Source: JBHIKY01 sp042139015
GTDB taxonomy: Bacteria; Bacillota; Bacilli; Bacillales; Marinococcaceae
Direction: 5' to 3'
Length of the DNA: 64,000 nt
NCBI RefSeq assembly: GCF_042139015.1
Contig: NZ_JBHIKY010000006.1
Coordinates: forward strand, 168,658-232,657
The notes beneath the pieces are model-generated. The model saw nothing but the letters and a program-made list of their open reading frames with translations. It made no database searches and had not been told where the DNA came from. A program made the translations under genes and the position numbers. This document shows positions 52,601 to 61,707 of the stretch, piece by piece (the stretch's first letter is position 1; each line of letters starts with the position of its first letter).

Positions 52601-53152
52601 GTTTATATGGATGTAGTGCTGTCTTTTTCAGAGGATTGGTTTGGCCGGGAAGCGCTGCCGGGAGGCGTACTTTATTTCCACGTGCATAACCCTTTCATTC
52701 AGGCAGCGCAGCATTTGTCCGAAGAAGAAATTGAAGAGGAGTTTTTCAAGAAATATAAAATGAAAGGCTTATTACTTGCCCAGGAGGAGGCAGTGCGGTT
52801 AATGGATCTGCCACTTGAATCTGGTAGATCTGAGATTGTTCCCGCTGCGTTTAAAAAGGACGGCAGTTTTTATGCCAATTCCTCAGTTCTTTCAAAAGAG
52901 AACTTTGCAGACCTCCGCCAATTTATCCGCAGTAAGCTGGAGGAGGTTGGTTCGTCAATTATAGAGGGAGATACACAAATTAATCCATATAAAGTAAAAC
53001 AGCTGACAGCCTGTAGCTATTGCCCTTTTAAAGCCGTATGCCAGTTTGATACTTCCTTTGAAGGAAACGGCTACAAAACGTTATCGACTGATAAGAAACA
53101 AATAATGAAATCATTATTTAAAGAGGGGGATGGGACCATTGATTCAAATTAA
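49646..53152 (+). CDS. addB: AddB subunit of the AddAB helicase-nuclease
   Basis: 1168 residues, normal for Bacillus AddB. With AddA it resects double-strand breaks up to Chi, preparing ends for RecA. Walker A GRSGTGKTSAM at the N-terminus; inactive helicase-like region; C-terminal nuclease with catalytic IIDYKSS; and a four-cysteine iron-sulfur cluster made by ESCAFSHF plus CSYCPFKAVC near the end. The start is GTG at 49646 after AAGGAGG. Its stop overlaps the AddA start region, showing translational coupling. Confidence 0.96.
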   Translation: MGLTFYIGRSGTGKTSAMISEMAELINRSPAGTPSIIYLVPDQMSFQSEQKLIKQTNAGMTRAHVLSFSRLAWRVLQETGGITKTVIQQNGMHMLIRKVIEEEKQSFHLYNKAAGREGFILQMERLFTEFKRHLVTLDSLEEEWKQLQQKEKLSAREKALKDKLHDILLLWRKIDQFLQGSYVGTEDSLALLADSIPDSTLLESCYVYIDGFHSFTPQELNVIKALLSKADQVTAALTLDKPYDDEPPHFLNLFHQTAMTYRKLKALSKETSTIHKDTKQFFRSAHSKEGDLLHLEKYFEKNPPVQEKRNEHISINSAVNRRAETEAAARNIRKLVREHGYRFKDIAVMIRKSEAYAELIETTFTDYGLPLFIDEKRPMLNHPVIELLRSSLEIIVERWRYEPVFRAIKTDLLFDLEESIEDARREADLLENYVLAYGIKEKHWKLNRPWAYRKSRNAIEEKGNLSPEEEELEKIINKRRSQLAKPLLRLEKKLKRSTTFIEYGQSVFEFLEDLKIPQKIEMLRDHAAARNELTRAGEHEQVWGAIVELLDQMVEIAEDDKVSTVRFHKIMEAGLESMKFSLVPPAIDQITVADMERSRLSDIKAVFILGVNEGLIPAVPEEDGILHDEEREWFNERGVELADDSARMLLDERFLMYRALSIASERLSLSYALADEEGKSLQPSTLIQQIKEMFPHLKEKQVFQHPDEYKSTQQLDFIGSDRKTLSYVTYQLQRWKRGYPISNIWWDVYNWAILKDDGFYAAPTLQSLFYTNRPQSLSEPVSLKIYGEKLKASVSRVERFESCAFSHFVSYGLRLKERDIFRLEAPDIGQLFHSALQQMTEAFQKEGKDWKDISKEDAVRTAKATVQKLAPAIQREILLSSDRYKYLLRKLEDTIIRASDILNRQAKASGYSPYGMEVGFGENEQLPPLRFTLPNGVEMEVAGRIDRVDKASGEGGLYVRIIDYKSSQKDLQIPEIYYGLALQMLVYMDVVLSFSEDWFGREALPGGVLYFHVHNPFIQAAQHLSEEEIEEEFFKKYKMKGLLLAQEEAVRLMDLPLESGRSEIVPAAFKKDGSFYANSSVLSKENFADLRQFIRSKLEEVGSSIIEGDTQINPYKVKQLTACSYCPFKAVCQFDTSFEGNGYKTLSTDKKQIMKSLFKEGDGTIDSN

Positions 53153-56100
53153 GCCTAAGCCTGCAGATGTGTTTTGGACAGACAGTCAATGGGAAGCTAT
53201 CTCAGCTGAAGGCACCAACCTTCTCGTCTCAGCTGCAGCCGGAAGTGGGAAAACGGCTGTTCTTGTAGAGAGGATTATCCGCAAATTGTCAGACGAAAGC
53301 AATCCGAAAGATGTAGATAAGCTTTTAATCGTGACATTTACAAACGCTGCTGCAGCAGAAATGAAATCGAGAATTGGAGAAGCTTTACAAAATGAAATAA
53401 AAAAAACTCCATCAAGTTTGCATCTGCGCAGGCAGCTTTCCTTGTTAAACAGAGCCCAGATTTCTACGCTGCATTCCTTTTGCATGTCTGTTATCCGAAA
53501 ATATTATTACCTGGTTGAAGTAGATCCGCAGTTTCGAATAATGGATCAGACAGAAGGGGAGCTTCTAAGAGAGGAAATTCTTGACGAAGTGCTTGAGACC
53601 TACTATCAAGAGGGAAGCAGCCGTTTTCTATCAGCAGCTGACCGCTTTAACAACGACCGTTCAGATGAAGGCCTGCGAGGTATCATTCGAAAATTATTTC
53701 ACTTTTCTCGTTCGCACCCGGATCCTGAAAGCTGGCTGGAGAACATGAGCCAGCTTTACAGTTTGAAATCAGATGTGGAGCTTGAAAATACGAGATGGGG
53801 TCAAGAGCTGTGGCGGGATGCTAAATTACGTATTACCATGGCCCTTCAGCATATTGAGGAAGGTAAACTCCTTTCTCAAGAAGAAGGCGGGCCGACTGCC
53901 TATTTGGACAACCTTACTGATGACGAGTTTCAGATCACCCCCTTAAAAGAAGCAGATTCCTGGAATGAGCTGCAGGAACATCTTGCCTCATTAACCTTTA
54001 AAAGGCTGAAATCTATTAAAAAAGACAGCGGTGTGAATGAGCAATTGAAAGATCAGGTGCAAAGGTTGAGAAAGCAAATGAAAGAGGAAATGACAAATTT
54101 GGCGAAAGAAGCGTTTGCTCATCCACCTTCAGCTTATATTAAAGACATTCAGACTATGAAAGAACCCGTACAGGTTATCAAAGAAATCACCGTCCAATTT
54201 TCAGAAACTTATCAGCAGAAAAAGAAAGAAGCCGGACTGGTGGACTTTTCTGATCTGGAGCATATTTGTTTAAACATATTAATAGACGAGAATGGAAGCC
54301 CTTCCACAGTGGCAAAGGAATATCAAAGGCAGCTTCATGAGCTGTTGATTGATGAGTATCAGGACACCAATCATGCACAAGAAGCAATAATTCAGGCTGT
54401 TTCAAAGGGAAATAATTTATTTCTTGTTGGCGATGTAAAGCAGAGTGTATACCGATTCCGCCTTGCAGAACCGGACTTGTTTCTCAAAAAATATAAAGAA
54501 TATAACCGCGGGGATGGCTTTCCAGGATACCGGATAGATCTCGGTCAAAATTTCAGAAGTCGCAGAGAAGTACTGGACAGCACTAATTTTATTTTTCGGC
54601 AGATTATGAGTGAACGTGCCGGAGATATTGATTATGATGAACTGGCAGAATTAAAACTTGGCAATTTGCAATATCCCCAGCATGAGCAGAGTGAGACAGA
54701 ATTAATTCTAATAAATAAAGGGAGTCCAATTTCTTCCAATTTAGAGAGCGCCGAATCAGATACGGAAGAAGAGCTTGAAACGGCTCAATTGGAAGCTAGA
54801 TGGATGGCACGACGCATTAAGCAGATGATCAAAGATAAGTATCCCATCGTGGATAAAGAAACCGGTCAGATGAGGACGGTGACCTTTCGAGATATCGTCA
54901 TCCTGATGAGATCGATGCCATGGGCGCCGGTGATTATGGATGAATGTAAAAAAGAGGGACTTCCTGTTCATGCGGATCTAAGCGGAGGTTACTTTGAAGC
55001 AGTAGAGATCAGCATCGTTCTTTCTTTGTTAAAAATTATTGACAATCCAAGACAGGACATCCCACTTGCTTCAGTGCTCCGTTCCCCAATCGTCCAAATG
55101 AATGAAGAAGAATTGGCAAATGTACGAGCGCAAGAAAAAAACGGAACATTTTTTGATGCATTCTATCAAACTGTCACGGCAGGACCGGAGTCAGTATGGA
55201 GAGAAAAAGCGGCCAACTTTTATGAAAAGCTGCATAACTGGAGATCCCGCTCGAAAAATCAGGCTTTATCTGAACTGATCTGGGACTTGCTTCAAGAAAC
55301 CGGCTATTATGATTTTGTCGGCGGACTTCCGGCAGGCAAACAGCGGCAGGCTAACCTGCTTGCACTTTATGACAGGGCCAGATCCTATGAAAAAACGTCT
55401 TTTCGAGGATTATTTCGTTTTCTCCGCTTTATTGAACGAATGCAGGATAGAGGAGATGATCTTGGAACCGCTAGAGCCCTGGGCGAACAGGAAGACGTTA
55501 TAAGAATGATGACGATTCATAAGAGCAAAGGACTCGAATTTCCAATTGTTTTTTTAGCAGGAATGAACAAACCATTCAACTTTAGAGATCTATACAGTCA
55601 TGTATTACTGCACAAAGAACTCGGTATCGGCACAAAATTTGTAGATCCGGAAAAGCGTTTGGTGAGAGAGTCCCTGCCGCAGCTGGCAGTCAAAAAAAGA
55701 CTCCACCGCGAAAGTGTTGCAGAGGAAATGAGAGTTTTATACGTTGGTATGACTCGAGCTAAAGAAAAGCTTTACCTCGTTGGAACCGTGCCGGAAGCAG
55801 AAAAAAGCATCCAACAGTGGGAACAACACAGACATAGTAAAGAGTGGCTCCTTCCTGAAGCCGGCCGGCTTCGTGCTAGATCATTTTTGGATTGGGTAGG
55901 ACCTGCAGTGTTCCGTCATCAGACTTCGGAGTCATTGATTCCCTTTGCTTCTGCCAATGCCACTGTGTTTAATGATCCTTCTACTTGGAATATACAGATC
56001 ACGGAAAAAGAAGAGCTGCTAGAGACGGAGGCAGTTTTTGCGGAGATTGATCAAGAGAAAGAAGAAGCAATAAAAAACTTTGTTCCTGTGTCCGTTGAAA

Positions 56101-56816
56101 GCGAATGGAAGGACGAGGTAGCAGAGCGGCTGCAGTGGAAATATGCTTTTGATAATGCAACGAGAACCCGTTCAAAACAGACAGTGAGCGAGTGGAAACG
56201 AGCAGTTGAGGATGAATACAGCGAAAAGGCATTTCAGGCAAGCTTTCGTTCAAAATACGCAGACAGGCCCAAGTTTTTAGTTAACAAAACCCAAAATCCG
56301 GCAGAAATGGGGACAGCTGTTCACACGGTTCTTGAGCATATTTCCTTACAGACACGAGTCACTGCTACTTTCGCTGCTTCGGAAATTGGGAGGATGATTG
56401 CTCTTGAACTCTTGACAGAAAGCGAAGCATCAGCCGTGGATCCCGAAGCAATCGTTAGATTTTTCGAATCAGAGCTTGGCATGGCCATGCTTGAATCCTC
56501 TACTGTTTACAGGGAAATTCCATTCAGTTATAAACGAATGGATACTTCACTGTCTGACGAGGATATCGTGCTCATCCAGGGTGCTGTAGATTGTCTGTTT
56601 GAAGATCAGGAAAAGGGACTCGTACTTGTCGATTTTAAAACTGATTCAGTATTAAGCCGTTTTGACGGAGACACTTCAAAAGCAAAGCAGCTCTTGAAAT
56701 CAAGATACCAAAATCAGATTGACATTTATCGTGAAGCGATCGCATCCATTTGGAACCGCCCTGTGGAACAGGCTTATATCTATGCTTTCGAAGGGAATTT
56801 TACCATCACTATGTAA
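53130..56816 (+). CDS. addA: AddA subunit of the AddAB helicase-nuclease
   Basis: 1228 residues. UvrD-type 3'-5' helicase plus a C-terminal nuclease. Motifs in order: Q-motif WTDSQWEAI, Walker A AAAGSGKTAVL, TFTNAAAAEMKSRI, Walker B IDEYQDTN, GDVKQSVYRFR, LGQNFRSR, motif V MTIHKSKGLEFPIV, motif VI VLYVGMTRAKEKLYL, and the nuclease VDFKTDS. ATG 53130 overlaps addB by 23 bases but is very near the GAGGGGG site, so the in-frame TTG at 53139 may be the true start. Part of the addB-addA-sbcD-sbcC set. Confidence 0.97.
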   Translation: MGPLIQIKPKPADVFWTDSQWEAISAEGTNLLVSAAAGSGKTAVLVERIIRKLSDESNPKDVDKLLIVTFTNAAAAEMKSRIGEALQNEIKKTPSSLHLRRQLSLLNRAQISTLHSFCMSVIRKYYYLVEVDPQFRIMDQTEGELLREEILDEVLETYYQEGSSRFLSAADRFNNDRSDEGLRGIIRKLFHFSRSHPDPESWLENMSQLYSLKSDVELENTRWGQELWRDAKLRITMALQHIEEGKLLSQEEGGPTAYLDNLTDDEFQITPLKEADSWNELQEHLASLTFKRLKSIKKDSGVNEQLKDQVQRLRKQMKEEMTNLAKEAFAHPPSAYIKDIQTMKEPVQVIKEITVQFSETYQQKKKEAGLVDFSDLEHICLNILIDENGSPSTVAKEYQRQLHELLIDEYQDTNHAQEAIIQAVSKGNNLFLVGDVKQSVYRFRLAEPDLFLKKYKEYNRGDGFPGYRIDLGQNFRSRREVLDSTNFIFRQIMSERAGDIDYDELAELKLGNLQYPQHEQSETELILINKGSPISSNLESAESDTEEELETAQLEARWMARRIKQMIKDKYPIVDKETGQMRTVTFRDIVILMRSMPWAPVIMDECKKEGLPVHADLSGGYFEAVEISIVLSLLKIIDNPRQDIPLASVLRSPIVQMNEEELANVRAQEKNGTFFDAFYQTVTAGPESVWREKAANFYEKLHNWRSRSKNQALSELIWDLLQETGYYDFVGGLPAGKQRQANLLALYDRARSYEKTSFRGLFRFLRFIERMQDRGDDLGTARALGEQEDVIRMMTIHKSKGLEFPIVFLAGMNKPFNFRDLYSHVLLHKELGIGTKFVDPEKRLVRESLPQLAVKKRLHRESVAEEMRVLYVGMTRAKEKLYLVGTVPEAEKSIQQWEQHRHSKEWLLPEAGRLRARSFLDWVGPAVFRHQTSESLIPFASANATVFNDPSTWNIQITEKEELLETEAVFAEIDQEKEEAIKNFVPVSVESEWKDEVAERLQWKYAFDNATRTRSKQTVSEWKRAVEDEYSEKAFQASFRSKYADRPKFLVNKTQNPAEMGTAVHTVLEHISLQTRVTATFAASEIGRMIALELLTESEASAVDPEAIVRFFESELGMAMLESSTVYREIPFSYKRMDTSLSDEDIVLIQGAVDCLFEDQEKGLVLVDFKTDSVLSRFDGDTSKAKQLLKSRYQNQIDIYREAIASIWNRPVEQAYIYAFEGNFTITM

Positions 56817-56832
56817 TTTAGGAGAGATAACC

Positions 56833-57999
56833 ATGAGGCTGCTGCATACTGCTGATTGGCATATTGGGCGTACCCTTGAGGGGAGAAGCAGGTTTTCTGA
56901 ACACGCTGCATTTTTTCAGGAGCTGCATGCCATCGTCAAAGATGAAAACATTGATGCATTGATAATGGCAGGAGATGTATTTGATTCTGTTAATCCCCCT
57001 GCAGCTGCAGAGGAGCTGTTTTATGAAAGCATGGCAGAACTTACGGCAGACTGCCAAATACCGGCAGTAATTATTGCCGGCAACCATGATCACCCGGAAC
57101 GGCTGCAGGCAGCCCGTCAGCTTGCCAAAACAAACGGAATTTTTATTCGCGGCTACCCTGATTTATCGCCGTTGGTCATTCCGGCTGGAACTGACGTGTT
57201 GCAAATTGCCGCCCTTCCTTATCCTTCAGAATCCCGTTTAAAAACAATGCTTCAGAGCGATCTTGATGAACGAAAGCTCAGAGACGTATATAATGATCAG
57301 ATTGCCAAAATTTTTCAAGAGCTTACGAAAAATTTTTCTCCGAAAAATATTGGTATCGGCGTCAGCCATATATTTATAGCCGGGGCGTCTTCCACCGATT
57401 CGGAACGACCGATAGAGGTCGGCGGGGCTTATACCGTAACCGCAGACAGTCTCCCTGAAAATGTTCAATACACGGCTCTTGGCCATCTTCATCGCGCACA
57501 GACGGTTACAAAAGCTGCCGCTCCGGCACGTTATTCCGGTTCTCCCCTAGCTTTCAGCTTTTCAGAAAGAGGATATGCAAAATCCGTAACAATTGTTGAT
57601 GCCCGCCCCGGCCAGCCTGGGCACTACAAAGAAATTCCTCTTTCCAGCGGGCGTCCGCTTGTTAGGTGGGAAGCAAAGCAGGGTCCTCAGCAGGTAAGAC
57701 AGTGGCTCGAGGAAAAAAGAGATGATACCGCTTGGATTGAACTTGATTTATATACGAAAGAAGCTCCGTCTATGGAAGAAATCCATCAATGGAGAAAAAC
57801 AAATCCAGGTATTATTACCATTCGTCCTGTGTTTCCGGAAAAGAAGGGAGACAAGCCTTATGAAAATAAGAAAACTCTCCCGCTGGACGAATTATTTAAA
57901 CGGTACTATGAAAAACAGACAGGAGGAGCTGAACCAGAAAAAGAACTGGTGGAATTATTTATGAAGCTCCTGGAAGAAGAAAGGGAGAACCAAACATGA
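56833..57999 (+). CDS. sbcD: Nuclease SbcCD subunit D (Mre11-like)
   Basis: 388 residues from the ATG at 56833, served by TAGGAGAG; a longer frame from 56719 overlaps addA and is unsupported. Two-metal phosphoesterase/nuclease: LLHTADWHIGRTLEG, MAGDVFDSVNPP, IAGNHDHPERL, VSHIFIAG and LGHLHRAQ. Cuts DNA hairpins and protein-blocked ends together with SbcC. Its stop overlaps the SbcC start by 4 bases (ATGA). Confidence 0.96.
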   Translation: MRLLHTADWHIGRTLEGRSRFSEHAAFFQELHAIVKDENIDALIMAGDVFDSVNPPAAAEELFYESMAELTADCQIPAVIIAGNHDHPERLQAARQLAKTNGIFIRGYPDLSPLVIPAGTDVLQIAALPYPSESRLKTMLQSDLDERKLRDVYNDQIAKIFQELTKNFSPKNIGIGVSHIFIAGASSTDSERPIEVGGAYTVTADSLPENVQYTALGHLHRAQTVTKAAAPARYSGSPLAFSFSERGYAKSVTIVDARPGQPGHYKEIPLSSGRPLVRWEAKQGPQQVRQWLEEKRDDTAWIELDLYTKEAPSMEEIHQWRKTNPGIITIRPVFPEKKGDKPYENKKTLPLDELFKRYYEKQTGGAEPEKELVELFMKLLEEERENQT

Positions 58000-60900
58000 G
58001 GCCGATTGAACTTTCCATTCGTGGGTTACATAGTTTTCGGGAAGAACAAACCGTGGATTTTAAGTCATTATGTGGAAGCGGGGTGTTCGGGATCTTCGGA
58101 CCGACAGGCAGTGGAAAATCGTCTTTGCTGGATGCTATGACACTATCTCTCTACGGGAAAGTGGAAAGAGCAACTAACACCCATGGTATTTTAAATCAAG
58201 CTGAAGACACCCTGTATGTGGGCTTTACTTTTGAGCTCGGCCAGGCAGGGAAAGCTGCGGCCTACAAAGTGGAAAGAAGCTATAAACGAAGCGGCAGGCA
58301 TAACATGAAAACCTCAGCCTGCCGGCTCATAGACATCAGCAGTGACAAAAAAGTAATTGCTGATAAAGCAGGGGAAGTTACAAAGGAAATTGAAACACTG
58401 CTTGGTTTATCCATTGACGATTTTACAAGAGCGGTCGTGCTTCCTCAAGGGAAATTTGCTGATTTCTTAATGCTTAGGGGAAGTGAACGACGCCTGATGC
58501 TCCAACGCTTGTTTAATCTGGAAAAGTATGGGGATGAACTCAATAAAAAGATTAGAAACCATTTATTGGAGGTTCGGCACCAAAAGGATCGGACAGAAGC
58601 AGAACAAGCGGGACTTGGGGATGCCTCCACTGAAGCTGTTAAAATAGCAGAAGAGCAATTCGTGGATCTCGATAACGATGTGGAGAAACTGGTTGAAGAA
58701 AAAACTAATACACAGCAACAGGTAGATGAAAGTAAAAAAATACGGGACTGGCAGAAGCAAATGAATCAAGCTCAAACCAGGCTGGAATCATTGAAAAACC
58801 AGGAGCATGAAATCACAGAAATAGAAAACAAATTAAAAGAATCTGCTGAAGCAGCATCACTTCTGCCCTTTGCGGAAGCTTATTTACAAGATGAGAAGGA
58901 GATGCACGAGTGGAAGGACAAATTAAAAAAAGCTTCAGCACAGCGTGAAGAGTGCGCTGAAAAAGAGAGGAAAGCCAGAGAAGCATTGGATTCTTTTAAT
59001 GCTGCAAAAGAAGATCAGGTTCAGAAGCTGCAAGATATGAGACAAAGAATAGACAATGTGGAAAAATGGCAGAAAGAGCTTGAAATAGTGACCAGACGAT
59101 ATGAAAAAAAGCGCTCAGAATTTACTGCCTTCGAACAAAAAAGAGAAGATATGCAGCAGAAAATAAAAGAACTCGATAATAAAGAAAAAAAATACAGCAG
59201 CATATTAGATGATTGGAAAAAAAGACTCAAAGATCACGATGTATCTCACAAATATAAAAGAAGAGCGGAAGCAGCAAAAGATGAGAAACTGACTCTTCTT
59301 TCCCTTGAAGAACGATGGAGAGAATACAGCGAAGAGGCAGAGAGTAAAAAGAAAAGGGCACAGGAGGCAGAGCAGTATAGACAATCTGCTTCGAAAAAAC
59401 TGGCAGAGCAGACAGCCGTTCTAAAAAAACGTTTTCAGCAGATAATGTCCTGGTACGAGAAAACTGAAGAAGACAAGCGTGTCTGTGAAAAACTATTGGC
59501 TTCACTAATAGACAAACACGATTTCTTACAATCGAATCAGGAGGAACAGCACCATCAGGAGATGGCAGCCAGGCTTGCATCAGATCTAATCCCTGAAAAC
59601 CCATGTCCTGTCTGCGGTTCCGAACACCACCCCTATCCTGCAGCACAAATGAATTCAACAGAACCTGTTGATGAAGATGAGGATCTGGATGCTATAAATC
59701 AGCTGATAGACACGCTGGAACGAACACTGAGAAATTTGGACCAGCGAACATGGTTTTTGCAAAATCTTTCAGACAGTATTCACAGGACCTTCCCCAAAGA
59801 AGAGGGCGATATTGAAAAATCTACCACAGAAATTTCTACTTTTAAATTCTCAGATGGAACAATTAAGAAGCTTTCTAGTGAATTTAAGCAATACACCTCC
59901 CAAATGGAAAAAGAGCAGGATACCCTGCAAATGCTCCATCAAAAGATTTCGATGGAAACGACTCTTTATGAAGATCATAAGGTGAACGAAGCTCACAAAC
60001 AAAGAGAATGGGAGAGACTCTGCGATGACGCCAAAACTTCTGATCAGCACGCAAAAAAAGCAGAGCAGCAGCTTTGTGATGGAAAAGAAAAATGGAAAGA
60101 GCGTTTTTCTGAATTTCACTTTGAAACAATAATAAAGGAATATGAGCAAATGCAACATCAGGAGGAAGAACTGGAAAAAATCAGAAACAGAATGGAAGAA
60201 GGGAATTTTCATCTGGAGCAGGTACAAATAGAAAAAAATGACTTTAAAGATAAACATCATGCTTTGCAGCTGAAAATTACAGAAATCAATGCAGAAGTAA
60301 ATAAGGAGCGGGAAAATAAAAACGAATATGAAACTTCGATTAAAAAAGCGCTGGGCAGCTTTTCGATTGAGGAATGGAAGTCTTCTCATGTAAAACAGTC
60401 AGAGGATTTAAAGCTGCAGGAAAATCAGATAAAAGAAGACTGGAAAGAAATGGACCATGAATTTGAAGCTGCGGAAACAAATAAAACAGTCGCTGAAAAT
60501 GCCTGGAAAAATGCTGAAGAACGATATTTAAACGCCTCTCAAAAATGGAGAAATGAAACTCATCGCATGAATAAAGAAGGTCTTGCCCCCGCGCAGGCAG
60601 CGGCAAATGTATTAGAAACGGAAAAAGCAAATAAAATTGAACAACAGGTTTCCAGCTTTTATAAAGAAAAAGAAAATTGGCTTTTTACACTGGAAGAAGC
60701 ACGTCAAAAAGTAAAAGATAATTACATCTCAGAGGAGCACTGGAACCATATTAATCACTTGTTAACCAGCCAGTTAGAGTTAATAGATAAACAAAGGGAA
60801 AAACGCGGAGCTGCCTGGAAAGCTCTTACGGATTTAAAAGAGAAAAAAGGCCGGTATGAACAGCTGGAAAATACAAGAACGGAATTGATAAAGGACCTTG

Positions 60901-61406
60901 AAAGATATCAAAAGCTCGACCAGGTTTTTAGAGGTAAAGGATTTGTCGAATTTCTAGCAGAAGAGCAGCTTATACAAGTCAGCAGGCAGGCATCTGAACG
61001 CTTAAAGGAACTTACAAGGGGGCGTTATGCCATTGAAGTAGATTCCGAAGGAGGATTTATTATCCGGGATGACGCCAATGGCGGTGTGCGTCGTCCGGTC
61101 ACATCCCTGTCAGGAGGCGAAACGTTTTTAACAAGTCTCGCCCTTGCTCTCTCATTGTCGACCTCTATCCAATTAAAAGGAGAGCATCCGCTGGAATTTT
61201 TCTTTTTAGATGAAGGCTTCGGTACACTTGATCATGAATTGCTTGAAACAGTAATGACATCACTTGAGAAGCTGCAGACCGATAAATTGGCAGTGGGCAT
61301 TATAAGTCATGTGCCGGAACTACAGGATAGACTACCTAAAAAACTACATGTATATCCGGCAGAACCAGGTGGTGCCGGAACAACACTAGAAATGAGTACG
61401 TTATAA
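57996..61406 (+). CDS. sbcC: Nuclease SbcCD subunit C (Rad50-like SMC ATPase)
   Basis: 1136 residues. Split ABC ATPase: Walker A FGPTGSGKSSLLDAM near the N-terminus, then long coiled coils interrupted at about residue 538 by the zinc hook CPVCGSEHH, and at the C-terminus the ABC signature TSLSGGETFLTSLAL and Walker B FFLDEGFGTLD. It gates SbcD activity and tethers DNA ends. Translationally coupled to sbcD and last gene of the repair set. Confidence 0.97.
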   Translation: MRPIELSIRGLHSFREEQTVDFKSLCGSGVFGIFGPTGSGKSSLLDAMTLSLYGKVERATNTHGILNQAEDTLYVGFTFELGQAGKAAAYKVERSYKRSGRHNMKTSACRLIDISSDKKVIADKAGEVTKEIETLLGLSIDDFTRAVVLPQGKFADFLMLRGSERRLMLQRLFNLEKYGDELNKKIRNHLLEVRHQKDRTEAEQAGLGDASTEAVKIAEEQFVDLDNDVEKLVEEKTNTQQQVDESKKIRDWQKQMNQAQTRLESLKNQEHEITEIENKLKESAEAASLLPFAEAYLQDEKEMHEWKDKLKKASAQREECAEKERKAREALDSFNAAKEDQVQKLQDMRQRIDNVEKWQKELEIVTRRYEKKRSEFTAFEQKREDMQQKIKELDNKEKKYSSILDDWKKRLKDHDVSHKYKRRAEAAKDEKLTLLSLEERWREYSEEAESKKKRAQEAEQYRQSASKKLAEQTAVLKKRFQQIMSWYEKTEEDKRVCEKLLASLIDKHDFLQSNQEEQHHQEMAARLASDLIPENPCPVCGSEHHPYPAAQMNSTEPVDEDEDLDAINQLIDTLERTLRNLDQRTWFLQNLSDSIHRTFPKEEGDIEKSTTEISTFKFSDGTIKKLSSEFKQYTSQMEKEQDTLQMLHQKISMETTLYEDHKVNEAHKQREWERLCDDAKTSDQHAKKAEQQLCDGKEKWKERFSEFHFETIIKEYEQMQHQEEELEKIRNRMEEGNFHLEQVQIEKNDFKDKHHALQLKITEINAEVNKERENKNEYETSIKKALGSFSIEEWKSSHVKQSEDLKLQENQIKEDWKEMDHEFEAAETNKTVAENAWKNAEERYLNASQKWRNETHRMNKEGLAPAQAAANVLETEKANKIEQQVSSFYKEKENWLFTLEEARQKVKDNYISEEHWNHINHLLTSQLELIDKQREKRGAAWKALTDLKEKKGRYEQLENTRTELIKDLERYQKLDQVFRGKGFVEFLAEEQLIQVSRQASERLKELTRGRYAIEVDSEGGFIIRDDANGGVRRPVTSLSGGETFLTSLALALSLSTSIQLKGEHPLEFFFLDEGFGTLDHELLETVMTSLEKLQTDKLAVGIISHVPELQDRLPKKLHVYPAEPGGAGTTLEMSTL

Positions 61407-61413
61407 ATATATC

Positions 61414-61627
61414 CGCACAACCACTATTTCATCGGGGGCCGTAGCAACGGAACTTACGGTAACAATAACGGATGATGAGGTACAGGATATGTTATCTAAA
61501 ATTACTAAGCCCGGATATGACTCCATTGACCAGCAGCGACATCGCTGATGCCGTATATTATGCAATGACGCAGCCGGCAAATGTTGATGTTAACGAAATT
61601 GTAGTTCGTCCATTAAACCAGTGCTGA
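61414..61627 (+). pseudogene. C-terminal remnant of a short-chain dehydrogenase/reductase gene
   Basis: Immediately after sbcC, one frame encodes TTTISSGAVATELTVTITDD and continues to KITKPGYDS, then a shift leads into LTSSDIADAVYYAMTQPANV and DVNEIVVRPLNQ before a stop at 61625. This is the C-terminal quarter of a YdfG-like SDR, broken by at least one frameshift and lacking the cofactor and catalytic regions. It explains the gap between sbcC and the capsule genes. Confidence 0.75.
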
Positions 61628-61646
61628 TATCGAAAGGGACCTAATA

Positions 61647-61707
61647 CAGAAAAAAACACCCCCTTAATCGAACGTAATTATCGTTCGGTCAATAGGGGGT
61701 GTTTATT
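61647..61707 (-). terminator. Terminator of the capBCA operon
   Basis: AAACACCCCC and GGGGGTGTTT form the outer stem, with CGAACG/CGTTCG pairing inside. On the minus strand it is followed by a run of T, just beyond the capA stop. It likely also stops transcripts coming from sbcC. Confidence 0.85.

Noticed and set aside
59850..60389. 179-codon minus-strand hydrophobic frame in sbcC
   Set aside because: Antisense of Lys/Glu-rich coiled coil always gives Phe/Leu-rich text; not a membrane protein.
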